Part shown: positions 1-7,661 of the stretch, one piece after another | Numbering within the stretch: the stretch's first letter is position 1 | Layout: every line of letters starts with the position of its first letter | Assembly (NCBI RefSeq): GCF_031457455.1 | Contig: NZ_JAVDWU010000018.1 | Coordinates: 15,584-79,583 of the forward strand | From: Hydrogenophaga palleronii_A | GTDB taxonomy: Bacteria > Pseudomonadota > Gammaproteobacteria > Burkholderiales > Burkholderiaceae_C | Direction: 5' to 3' | Length of the DNA stretch: 64,000 nt | The notes under the pieces: model-generated | What the model was told of the DNA's origin: nothing | The model's input: only the letters and a program-made list of their open reading frames with translations | Databases searched by the model: none | Translations under genes and position numbers: made by a program

Positions 1-500
1 TGCCCGCCCACCGAACCGCCCGCGCCCAGCACGATCTTGGTCGGGTCGGTCTTGAAGGCGGCCATCAGGCTCTTCAGGTCTTTGTGCGGCGAGTCGTCGC
101 GCACCACGGCCACGCCGTAGTCGGCACCAATGGCGGCGACCCAGCGCACGTCGTTGACCGTGTACTTGCCGAATTTGCCTTGCGACAGATTCAGCAGCGA
201 ACCGCCGGAGAAGGCGACGATGGCGCCCGGATCACCGGGGCGCTGGGTGATGATGCTGTTGTAGGCCACTGCGCCCACACCACCGGGCATGTAGACGATG
301 CGCATCGGCGCTTTCAAGGCACCGCTGTCCTTGAGCGCTGCCTGGGCGAGTCGGCAGGTCAGATCGAAACCGCCACCGGGTTGCGCCGGGGCCACGCATT
401 CGGGGCGGGCCGGTTCGGTAGCGGCAAGGGGTGAAAATGCGAGAGCGGTGGTGGCCACCAGCGCACCGATGGTGTGCCGCATGAAGAGCTTAGGGGTCAT
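1..500 (-). CDS. Bug/TctC-family tripartite tricarboxylate transporter substrate-binding protein (partial)
   Basis: Only the N-terminal ~166 residues are present; the gene runs off the left edge. The start ATG (498-500, minus strand) is preceded by a good ribosome site (AGGAGACAA). The protein opens with a secretion signal (MTPKLFMRHTIGALVATTAL...). It continues with the family hallmarks: a PGGGFD loop, the MPGGVGAVAYN segment and a later GAGGSVGG glycine loop. Proteins of this family bind organic acids in the periplasm for TctAB-type carriers; the ligand cannot be read from sequence. It lies directly downstream of, and co-directional with, a TctDE-like regulator pair, which fits local regulation of carboxylate uptake. 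Family assignment is firm; the ligand is unknown. Confidence 0.85.
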   Translation of the reverse strand, partial: MTPKLFMRHTIGALVATTALAFSPLAATEPARPECVAPAQPGGGFDLTCRLAQAALKDSGALKAPMRIVYMPGGVGAVAYNSIITQRPGDPGAIVAFSGGSLLNLSQGKFGKYTVNDVRWVAAIGADYGVAVVRDDSPHKDLKSLMAAFKTDPTKIVLGAGGSVGG

Positions 501-589
501 GTTTGTCTCCTGAGTACGTCGGGGGTGCCGGGTGGCGGGCGCCACCACTGACCCGCGAAGGCTACGAATTCAAGGCTTTCCGATGCCTT

Positions 590-2035
590 TCAATTCGCCG
601 TTTTTTTGTGCTGCACTGCCGCATTCGCGGGCAAACCCAGGGTAAACACCAGGTTCATGTGCAAGCCTGGACCGGGTTCGCGAGGCTCGATTCGAAGCGC
701 AGTGTCGTGCAACTGGGCAATGGTGCTGACCAGCGCCAGCCCCAGACCGGCACCGGGCTGCAGCTTGCCGGCAGCGCCACGCCGGAACCGCACGCCGGCC
801 CGTTCGATGTCGTGCTCACTCATGCCTGGCCCGCTGTCCTCCACCTGCAGCAGCGCATGGCGCGTGTCGTGAAACACCCGCACCGTCACCCGCCCACCCA
901 CGGGCGTGTAGCGGATGGCGTTGTCCACCAGGTTCAACAAGGCCTCGCGCAGCAGCCACTCCACCCCCAGGATCGACACCGGCTCGTCGGGCGTCTCGAC
1001 CCCAAAGTCCAACCGGCGCGCGCGCGCCGCAGGCAGCAAGGTGCGGGAGACCGCCTGGGCCAGCGCGTTCAGGTCCAGCAGCTCCCTGGGTGGCCCGCCT
1101 TCAACGAGCGACGCATCCCGCACCCGGGCCAGCGACAGCATCTGGTTGGTCATGCGCACCGCGCGGTCGAGCCCTTCGTGCATGGCCAGCAAGGCTTCGC
1201 GCACCAGTGCCGGCTCGGCTTCGCGCAGCGCGAAGTCGACCTGGGTGCGCAGCACCGTGAGCGGTGTGCGCAGCTGGTGCGAAGCGTCGTCGAGGAACTG
1301 GCGCTGGGTGCGGGCCATGGCCGCATAACGCGACATGTGACGGTTCACCGCCGCCACCAGCGGCCGCACCTCGGTGGGCAGGCCGGCATCGTCGATCGGG
1401 CGCAGGTCGTCTGCATGCCGCGCTTCCAGTTCCTCGCGCAGGCGGTTGAGCGGGCGCAGCGTCATCACAATGCCCGCCACCAGCAAGACCACGCTCATCG
1501 CGATGCCGCTCAGGTCGCGCTCCACGGAGCGGCGCAGCACCTGGGCCAGGAACACCTCCCGCTCACCCAGACTTTCGGCCACCTGGACGATCACGCGCTG
1601 CTGGGGATCGCCGGGCAGCGGCGGGTTCATGAAACGGGCCAGTGCCGCCACACGCACCGGCGTTTCCTCGTGGGTGGCGAAGTAAAACTGCGGCTGCCCC
1701 GTCGCCAGCGGCGCATCGGGCAGCGGCAGCGAGGGGCTGCCGATTTCCGCCAGGCCGCTCTCCGTGGCCACGCGGAAGTACACACGTGCATTGGTCGTCA
1801 ATTCAAAGAATTCCAGAAGAAGAAACGGCTGCTCGACCGAGAGCCCCCCACTGGCGGTGGAGATGTTGTGGTCGATGGCGCGCAGCGCCCCGGCCAGTGC
1901 ACGGTCGTAGGCCAGATCCACCTGGTCGCGCAACAGCTGCTTGGAGAACCACAGCGTGCCGCCCATGATCATCAGCAGACCCGGCAGCAGCCACCACAGC
2001 AGCGCGGACTTCAGGCTGGCCGGTCGCTTCATCAT
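590..2035 (-). CDS. Sensor histidine kinase, TctE/QseC-like
   Basis: A 481-residue membrane kinase that senses an external signal and phosphorylates the response regulator encoded just upstream. There is a TM segment at about residues 9-30, a periplasmic sensor region to about 170, and a second TM at 176-192. A HAMP-like stretch follows, then the dimerisation/phosphoacceptor box DASHQLRTPL with His near 253. The ATPase domain has the N box NLVDNAIRYTP (about 368-378), DSGPGM, and GAGLGLAL (about 428). Its ATG overlaps the regulator stop codon (2032-2035), so the two are translationally coupled. The adjacent TctC-type receptor suggests a tricarboxylate sensor; this is inference from context. 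Confidence 0.88.
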   Translation of the reverse strand: MMKRPASLKSALLWWLLPGLLMIMGGTLWFSKQLLRDQVDLAYDRALAGALRAIDHNISTASGGLSVEQPFLLLEFFELTTNARVYFRVATESGLAEIGSPSLPLPDAPLATGQPQFYFATHEETPVRVAALARFMNPPLPGDPQQRVIVQVAESLGEREVFLAQVLRRSVERDLSGIAMSVVLLVAGIVMTLRPLNRLREELEARHADDLRPIDDAGLPTEVRPLVAAVNRHMSRYAAMARTQRQFLDDASHQLRTPLTVLRTQVDFALREAEPALVREALLAMHEGLDRAVRMTNQMLSLARVRDASLVEGGPPRELLDLNALAQAVSRTLLPAARARRLDFGVETPDEPVSILGVEWLLREALLNLVDNAIRYTPVGGRVTVRVFHDTRHALLQVEDSGPGMSEHDIERAGVRFRRGAAGKLQPGAGLGLALVSTIAQLHDTALRIEPREPGPGLHMNLVFTLGLPANAAVQHKKTAN

Positions 2036-2730
2036 TCCGGTGGGGACGCAGGGTCAGTGGGGTTGACCGGCTCCAGGCAATAGCCCATGCCACGCACCGT
2101 GGTGATTTGCACACCGCTGCCGGCGAGTTTCTTGCGCAGGCGGTGCACGTGCACCTCCACGGCTTCGAGATTGACATCGGTGTCGCCCGGCAGCACCCGA
2201 TCCAGGATCTGCTGCTTGGTCACGGGCTCGCCGCTGCGCTGTATCAATGCCCGCAACACCGCGTGTTCGCGCGGTGGCAGAGCCAAGGGTTCGCCGGCCA
2301 CGGAGAAGCGCCGACTTCCGGTGTCGAGTTGCAGAGGACCGCAGGCCAGGCGGGGATGGTCGTTGCCACGGGCGCGTCGCACCAGCGCCAGCAGGCGGGC
2401 TTCGAGCTCTTCAACCATGAAGGGCTTGTGCAGAAAGTCGTCTGCCCCTTCGTGCAGCGTGCCCACGCGCTCGGCCAGCGAATCGCGTGCCGTGAGCACG
2501 AGCACCGGCGTGCGGTCGTCCCGCGCGCGCAATCGCGTCAGCACCCCGTGACCATCCAGACCCGGCAGACCCAGGTCCAGCACGACGGCGTCGAACTCCT
2601 CGGTCGCCAGGCGCCTGTCGGCCAACACGCCATCGTTGGCCCACTCCACCATGATGCCGGCATGGCGCGCCAGGGTGCGCGAAAGCCAGTGGGTCAGATC
2701 GGGCTCGTCCTCAACCAGCAAGATGCGCAT
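2032..2730 (-). CDS. OmpR/PhoB-family response regulator, TctD-like
   Basis: This 232-residue regulator has a receiver domain (acidic pair at the N-terminus in LVEDEP, phosphoacceptor Asp52 in VVLDLGLPG, Lys102 in HKPF) and a C-terminal winged helix (VEVHVHRLRKKL, TTVRGMGYCL). The reading frame stays open further upstream. The start at 2728-2730 is chosen because MRILLVEDEP begins the receiver fold there and an AAGGAGG ribosome site lies a few bases before it. The gene is first in an operon with the histidine kinase, overlapping it by four bases. Probable targets are the downstream receptor gene and the cognate transporter, which is outside the window. Confidence 0.9.
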   Translation of the reverse strand: MRILLVEDEPDLTHWLSRTLARHAGIMVEWANDGVLADRRLATEEFDAVVLDLGLPGLDGHGVLTRLRARDDRTPVLVLTARDSLAERVGTLHEGADDFLHKPFMVEELEARLLALVRRARGNDHPRLACGPLQLDTGSRRFSVAGEPLALPPREHAVLRALIQRSGEPVTKQQILDRVLPGDTDVNLEAVEVHVHRLRKKLAGSGVQITTVRGMGYCLEPVNPTDPASPPE

Positions 2731-2945
2731 GTGGTGGCCTCCTTGTTCGAAAGCGAGTGTGTCACAGCTGCCAGGGTGTGCGGCGGGCGCGTTCACCGCC
2801 CCACCCGCCCGGTTGCGCCAGAATTTGCGGTGGGACTGTCGAATGCTGCGGTGCCCGTTCGTCGTGTGAATCGACGAGCCTGCATGCGTCGCCACCTTCT
2901 TCCGTTTGTGGCTTGAGGCGCCATCACCCATTTTGAGGAAACACC

Positions 2946-4505
2946 GTGTCCGCTGCCCTGCCATTGCCCGAAGTTGCTCCGCCCAGCGCGACCCGCAGGG
3001 AGTGGGTCGCGCTGGGCGTGATCGCCCTGCCCTGCATGGTCTACGCCATGGACCTCACGGTGCTGAATCTGGCCTTGCCCGCCATCAGCGCTGATCTGCG
3101 CCCCTCGGCATCGCAGTTGCTCTGGATCATCGACATCTACGGCTTCATGGTGGCGGGCCTGCTGATCACCATGGGCACACTGGGTGACAAGCTCGGACGC
3201 CGGCGGTTGCTGCTCATTGGCGCCGCCGCATTTGCCGCCGCCTCGGTGGCCGCAGCGCTGTCCACCACGGCGGAAGCCCTGATTGCCACCCGTGCCCTGC
3301 TGGGCATTGCGGGCGCCACCTTGGCGCCGTCTACGCTCTCACTCATCTCCAACATGTTTCGCCACGAGCGCGAACGGCGCGTGGCCATCGGCATCTGGAT
3401 CTCCAGCTATTCGGTCGGCGGCGCCATCGGCCCGCTGGTGGGCGGTGTGATCCTGCAGTACTTTGCCTGGCCGGCCATCTTCTGGGCGGCGGTGCCGGTG
3501 ATGCTGTTGCTGCTGGTGGTTGGTCCGTTCCTCTTGCCCGAATACCGCGACGCGAACGCTGGCCGGCTTGATCTGGGCAGCGTGCTGCTTTCTCTGGTGG
3601 CCGCGCTTGGCGGCGTCGCCGTGCTCAAGCGGGTGGCAGAGGGCCAGCTTGGCCTCGCGACCGGTGTGGTGGCCGCCATTGCACTGCTGGCTGCCGTGGC
3701 CTTTCTGCGTCGCCAGCGCCGTATCGACTACCCGCTGCTGGACATTGGCCTGTTCCGACAGCCCCGTTTCGCGGCGGCCATCTGCACGTATGCACTTACG
3801 TCGTTCGCCATGTTCGGTGTCTACATCTTCGTCTCGCAGCACCTGCAACTGGTGCTGGGTCTCTCGCCATTGGTGGCGGGTGTCTGCACCGTGCCGTGGG
3901 CGCTGTCCTTCGTGGTCGGGTCGATGCTCACGCCGGCCATGGCACAGCGTTGGTCGGCACCGCGAACCATGCTGGGAGGCCTGGTGATCGCCGCCTTCGG
4001 CTTCGCCGGCATGACGCTGGCCGGCGGCGCTCATGGCCTGGTCTGGCTCATGGGGGGCATGGTGCTCATGGGTCTGGGCATGGCGCCGGTGTTTGCGCTG
4101 GGCAACGACATCGTCATCAGCTCGGCCCCGCCCGAGAGGGCAGGCGCGGCATCCGCTTTGTCGGAGACCAGTTCGGAGTTTTCGGGTGCGCTCGGCATCG
4201 CGGTGTTTGGCAGCCTGACCACCAGCCTGTACCGGGCCGGCATGGTCGGCCAGTGGCCCGACGGGCTGACGGCAGAAGCCATGGCGAGTGCGTCCACGCT
4301 CGGTGGCGCACTCACGGTGGCCGATGGATTGCCCGCCGCTCTCGCCGAGCCCCTGCGCATGGCGGCGCGTGCTGCCTTCGTGGATGGCCTTCAAGCGGCG
4401 GCGGTGCTGGGTACCGGCATCATGGTGGTCAGCGCACTGCTGGCCTGGCGCATGTTTCGAACCCCCAGCAAACCGGCCGAGGTTTGCGCGGCTTCGGACG
4501 GCTGA
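2946..4505 (+). CDS. MFS multidrug exporter, DHA2 (QacA/SmvA-like) family
   Basis: A 519-residue inner-membrane drug:H+ antiporter-type protein with about 14 predicted hydrophobic segments, as expected for the 14-TMS DHA2 family. Near the first helix is the DHA motif DLTVLNLALPAI. The cytoplasmic loop motif GTLGDKLGRRR follows helix 2, and a glycine-rich helix (YSVGGAIGPLVGGVIL) corresponds to the antiporter motif. The start codon is GTG, preceded by GAGGAAA. It is divergent from the two-component operon, and the 215 bases between them hold both promoters. Substrates are probably quaternary ammonium compounds or other cationic drugs by family similarity; this is not provable here. Confidence 0.85.
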   Translation: MSAALPLPEVAPPSATRREWVALGVIALPCMVYAMDLTVLNLALPAISADLRPSASQLLWIIDIYGFMVAGLLITMGTLGDKLGRRRLLLIGAAAFAAASVAAALSTTAEALIATRALLGIAGATLAPSTLSLISNMFRHERERRVAIGIWISSYSVGGAIGPLVGGVILQYFAWPAIFWAAVPVMLLLLVVGPFLLPEYRDANAGRLDLGSVLLSLVAALGGVAVLKRVAEGQLGLATGVVAAIALLAAVAFLRRQRRIDYPLLDIGLFRQPRFAAAICTYALTSFAMFGVYIFVSQHLQLVLGLSPLVAGVCTVPWALSFVVGSMLTPAMAQRWSAPRTMLGGLVIAAFGFAGMTLAGGAHGLVWLMGGMVLMGLGMAPVFALGNDIVISSAPPERAGAASALSETSSEFSGALGIAVFGSLTTSLYRAGMVGQWPDGLTAEAMASASTLGGALTVADGLPAALAEPLRMAARAAFVDGLQAAAVLGTGIMVVSALLAWRMFRTPSKPAEVCAASDG

Positions 4506-4517
4506 AGCTGCATCAAA

Positions 4518-4982
4518 TCAATCGTCAGCGTCGATGCCCGTTGCGCCACCCCGCACCACGCGCCGCACCACCTCGCTGCTGAAACCGCGCGTGAGCAGGA
4601 AGCGCATCTGTTTGGCCCGGTCGCTGGCGTCCAGAGGTGCCGTACCGAATTTCTTGCGCCAGACCTCGCGTGCGCGCGGTTCTTCGCTGTCCTGCAGACT
4701 GGCCACGGCATCTGCCACCGCCTGGGGATCCAGGCCTTTGGCCTGCAGTTCCTGTCTCACCCTCGCCGCGCCCAATCGGCCCGCGCGCCGGTGCAGCACC
4801 GACTCCACCACGCGCTGCTCGTTGATGAAGCCTTTGGCCTCCAGTTCGTCCAGCGCCCGGGCCAGTTCGCCGGGTTCGGTTTCGTACGGGGCCAGTTTGC
4901 GCTGCAGTTCCGCGCGCGAGTGCTCGCGCCCGGACAGCAGCCGGAGGGCACGGCCTTTGAGCGAAGGCTGGTCAAAGCCCAT
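4518..4982 (-). CDS. recX: Regulatory protein RecX
   Basis: A 154-residue modulator that caps RecA filaments. The all-helical repeats with the RecX pattern are visible: LSGREHSRAELQRKL near the N-terminus, then GFINEQRVVESVLHRRAGRLGAARVRQEL, then a third repeat ending in FLLTRGFSSEVVRRVV. It lies 45 bases downstream of recA on the same strand, the standard recA-recX order, so it is probably expressed by read-through from the SOS-controlled recA promoter. It ends 12 bases from the stop of the convergent MFS gene. Length is normal for the family. Confidence 0.93.
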   Translation of the reverse strand: MGFDQPSLKGRALRLLSGREHSRAELQRKLAPYETEPGELARALDELEAKGFINEQRVVESVLHRRAGRLGAARVRQELQAKGLDPQAVADAVASLQDSEEPRAREVWRKKFGTAPLDASDRAKQMRFLLTRGFSSEVVRRVVRGGATGIDADD

Positions 4983-5027
4983 GCCGGCCTCGGCTCAGGG
5001 GTTCAGTCGTCCAGCCACCTTCCGACC

Positions 5028-6161
5028 TCATTCGGCCGCGAGCACCTTCTCGGCTTTGTCGAGCTTGTCGGCCTTGCCTGCTTTTTCGGCCTTGTCAGCC
5101 TTGCCGCCCTTGGCCGGCGCTTCTTCCTCGTCGGAAGGCAGCAGGGGCACGCCCAGCTCGGTACGCACCTTGTTTTCAATCTCGAAGCGCAGTTCGGGGT
5201 TCTCGCGCAGGAATTCACGCGAGTTGTCGCGGCCCTGGCCGATCTTCTCGCCGTTGTAGGCGTACCAGGCGCCGGATTTTTCGACCACCCGATTGGCCAC
5301 GCCCAGGTCCAGAATTTCGCCTTCCCGGCTGATGCCTTCACCAAACAGGATGTCGAACTCGGCGGTCTTGAACGGGGGCGAGACCTTGTTCTTCACCACC
5401 TTGACCTTGGTCTCGTTGCCGATGGCCTCCTCGCCCTTCTTGATGGTGCCGGTGCGGCGGATGTCCAGGCGGACCGAGGCGTAGAACTTCAGTGCGTTGC
5501 CGCCGGTGGTGGTTTCGGGGCTGCCGAACATCACGCCGATCTTCATGCGGATCTGGTTGATGAAGATGACCATGCAGTTGGTCTTCTTGATGTGGGCGGT
5601 GAGCTTGCGCAGCGCCTGGCTCATGAGGCGGGCCTGCAGGCCGGGCAGCGAATCGCCCATCTCGCCTTCGAGTTCGGCCTTGGGGGTGAGCGCGGCCACC
5701 GAGTCGACCACGATGAGGTCGACCGCGCCGGAGCGCACCAGGCTGTCCACGATTTCCAGCGCCTGCTCACCGGTGTCGGGCTGGGAGATCAGCAGATCTT
5801 GAAGATTCACGCCGAGTTTCTGCGCGTACTGGATGTCCAGCGCGTGTTCGGCGTCCACAAAGGCACAGGTGCCGGCGAGTTTCTGCATTTCGGCGATCAC
5901 TTGCAGCGTGAGCGTGGTCTTGCCCGACGATTCCGGGCCGTAGATCTCGATCACCCGGCCGCGCGGCAGTCCACCTACCCCCAAGGCAATGTCCAGACCC
6001 AGCGAGCCGGTGGAGACGACCTGGATGTCCTCGATCACCTCGCCCTCGCCCAGCCGCATGATGGTGCCCTTGCCGAACTGCTTTTCGATCTGGGCCAGCG
6101 CGACCTGCAAGGCCTTGGCTTTTTCGCTGTTGAGGGGGTTGGTTTTGACGGCTGCGTCCAT
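5028..6161 (-). CDS. recA: Recombinase RecA
   Basis: The 377-residue strand-exchange ATPase and LexA co-protease. Walker A GPESSGKT is at 75-82. The DNA-binding loop region SLPGLQARLMSQALRKLTAHIKK and the MRIGVMFG-type core are intact. Homologues usually end in a short acidic tail. Here the last ~35 residues after SDEEEAPAKGG form a Lys/Asp/Glu/Ala-rich series of KADK/AEK units, which is unusual. A probable LexA site lies 45-60 bases upstream of the start. It is followed by recX in the same orientation. Confidence 0.98.
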   Translation of the reverse strand: MDAAVKTNPLNSEKAKALQVALAQIEKQFGKGTIMRLGEGEVIEDIQVVSTGSLGLDIALGVGGLPRGRVIEIYGPESSGKTTLTLQVIAEMQKLAGTCAFVDAEHALDIQYAQKLGVNLQDLLISQPDTGEQALEIVDSLVRSGAVDLIVVDSVAALTPKAELEGEMGDSLPGLQARLMSQALRKLTAHIKKTNCMVIFINQIRMKIGVMFGSPETTTGGNALKFYASVRLDIRRTGTIKKGEEAIGNETKVKVVKNKVSPPFKTAEFDILFGEGISREGEILDLGVANRVVEKSGAWYAYNGEKIGQGRDNSREFLRENPELRFEIENKVRTELGVPLLPSDEEEAPAKGGKADKAEKAGKADKLDKAEKVLAAE

Positions 6162-6205
6162 GCTGTGTGCTCCTGAGCTTGTGAGTGGGTGTTTGCTTAC
6201 CAGAC

Positions 6206-6221
6206 TTGTATTTGCGTACAG
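6206..6221 (-). promoter_or_regulatory. Probable LexA (SOS) box of recA
   Basis: On the minus strand the site reads CTGT-N8-ACAA, one mismatch from the proteobacterial LexA consensus CTGT-N8-ACAG. It lies 45 bases upstream of the recA start codon, where an SOS operator overlapping the promoter is expected. The position supports the call; no experiment does. Confidence 0.6.
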
Positions 6222-6304
6222 GCTGGATGCCTGAACAGCAGTTTACAGCGGCGTTTAAGAACAAAACACCAAAATATCGTCAGTTTGCCTTACCATTTGC
6301 ATCC

Positions 6305-6787
6305 ATGACAACAACTCCCTTGCTGGCCGACGATCGCTGGCGCGCCGACCACCTGGGTCGCCTGCTGGGGCATGCCTTGCGCCGCTTCGACGAACGCGTG
6401 TTGCACCTGATGTCGCGCGACCCCGGGGTGCCACTGGCCTTGTCCAACCTGGCCGCGCGCGACCAGATCGGCGCGGCCCACATCCACATCACCCGGCACC
6501 TGGCCGTACAGGGGTCGCGCCTGACCGATCTCGCACGCAGCGCCGGCATGAGCAAGCAGGCCATGGGCGACCTGGTCACCCAGTGCGAAGCCTGGGGCCT
6601 GGTGCGACGCGAAGCCGACCCGCTGGACGCGCGCGCCCGGCGCATCGTGTTCACCGACACTGGTCTGCTGTGGCTGGAAGCCTTCCGCCAGGCGGTGACC
6701 CACGCCGAGGGTGAATTCCGGGCGCAGGTGGGCACCGATGTGGCCACCGTGGTGGCGCTGGGGCTGGAGGCCTACGCGTTCCGGTGA
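6305..6787 (+). CDS. MarR-family winged-helix transcriptional regulator
   Basis: A 160-residue protein with a MarR-like architecture: N-terminal helix, then LAARDQIGAAHIHITRHLAVQGSRL. The recognition helix region is LTDLARSAGMSKQAMGDLVTQCEAWGLV. The wing contains RREADPLDARARRIVFTDTG, the typical DxRARRI pattern. The open frame extends upstream, but the start at 6305 (MTTTPLLADD) places the helical domain at the usual distance and leaves the recA promoter region free. It is divergent from recA and followed 67 bases later by a response-regulator gene. The ligand and regulon are unknown. Confidence 0.78.
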   Translation: MTTTPLLADDRWRADHLGRLLGHALRRFDERVLHLMSRDPGVPLALSNLAARDQIGAAHIHITRHLAVQGSRLTDLARSAGMSKQAMGDLVTQCEAWGLVRREADPLDARARRIVFTDTGLLWLEAFRQAVTHAEGEFRAQVGTDVATVVALGLEAYAFR

Positions 6788-6854
6788 GCGCTCGCTGCGG
6801 CGCGTGCAGCCGTCGCGCCCGCCCTAGAATCGATGCCATCACAAGGAGACAAGC

Positions 6855-7523
6855 ATGCGCATCCTGATTGCAGAAGACGACCAAGTCCTGGCCGACGGTC
6901 TGTTGCGCAGCCTGCGCGCGACCGGTGCGGCAGTCGACCATGTGGCCAGCGGCACCGAAGCGGACGCCGCGCTCATGACAAACAACGAATTCGACCTGCT
7001 CATTCTCGACCTGGGCCTGCCCCGGCTGCACGGACTCGAGGTGCTCAAGCGGTTGCGATCACGCGGGTCTGCCCTGCCGGTGCTGATCCTCACGGCGGCC
7101 GACAGCGTGGAAGAACGCGTCAAGGGTCTGGACTACGGCGCCGACGACTACATGGCCAAACCCTTTTCACTGCAGGAGCTCGAAGCCCGGGTCAGGGCCC
7201 TGGCTCGGCGCGGCATGGGGGGCAGCACCAACACCATCAAGCACGGCCCACTCGAGTACGACCAGTCGGGTCGCGTGGCCACCATTGACGGCAAGATGGT
7301 CGAGCTGTCGGCGCGCGAACTGGGGCTGCTGGAAGTGCTGCTGCAACGCGCCGGTCGCCTGGTCAGCAAGGACCAGCTGGTGGAGCGCCTGTGCGAGTGG
7401 GGCGAAGAGGTGAGCAACAACGCCATCGAGGTGTACATCCACCGCCTGCGCAAGAAGATCGAAAAAGGCCCGATCCGCATTGCCACGGTGCGGGGGCTGG
7501 GCTACTGCTTGGAAAAGATTTGA
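6855..7523 (+). CDS. OmpR/PhoB-family response regulator, QseB-like
   Basis: A 222-residue regulator preceded by AAGGAGACAAGC. The receiver has an acidic pair in IAEDD, phosphoacceptor Asp52 in LILDLGLPR and Lys102 in MAKPF. The C-terminal winged helix contains AIEVYIHRLRKKI and TVRGLGYCL. Its partner kinase follows on the same strand. The 138 bases between them are not a normal operon junction but hold a C-rich repeat that begins at the very base after the stop codon. This probably weakens or conditions kinase expression. It resembles the first two-component regulator of this window in domain layout. Confidence 0.9.
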   Translation: MRILIAEDDQVLADGLLRSLRATGAAVDHVASGTEADAALMTNNEFDLLILDLGLPRLHGLEVLKRLRSRGSALPVLILTAADSVEERVKGLDYGADDYMAKPFSLQELEARVRALARRGMGGSTNTIKHGPLEYDQSGRVATIDGKMVELSARELGLLEVLLQRAGRLVSKDQLVERLCEWGEEVSNNAIEVYIHRLRKKIEKGPIRIATVRGLGYCLEKI

Positions 7524-7615
7524 CCCCCCCGCGCCGGCTTCGCCGTCACCCCCCCAAGGGGGGGCGGCGCACTGCGGCCTGGCAAAGCCAGTTCCGCTGC
7601 GCCCCTGGTAGGAAA
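7524..7615 (+). repeat. Dispersed hairpin repeat, type 2, copy 1
   Basis: A C-run/hairpin intergenic repeat. Bases 7524-7555 are the reverse complement of bases 7750-7782 with one mismatch over 32 bases. The 3' part has the family hallmark hairpin (GGC...CTGGCAAAGCCAG...GCC). It begins immediately after the response-regulator stop codon. Confidence 0.85.
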
Positions 7616-7661
7616 CCCCTTCGCCGGCACCTGCGTTTGGCATGGGTGTAAGGGTCTTCGC

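Noticed and set aside
503..2083. Long plus-strand open frame opposite the first histidine kinase
   Set aside because: Gln/Arg/His-rich shadow without family motifs; the minus strand carries intact H, N and G boxes.
6231..6248. CTG-N12-CAG sequence near the recA promoter as a LexA box
   Set aside because: Spacing is two bases too long for the CTG-N10-CAG consensus; the site at 6206-6221 fits better.
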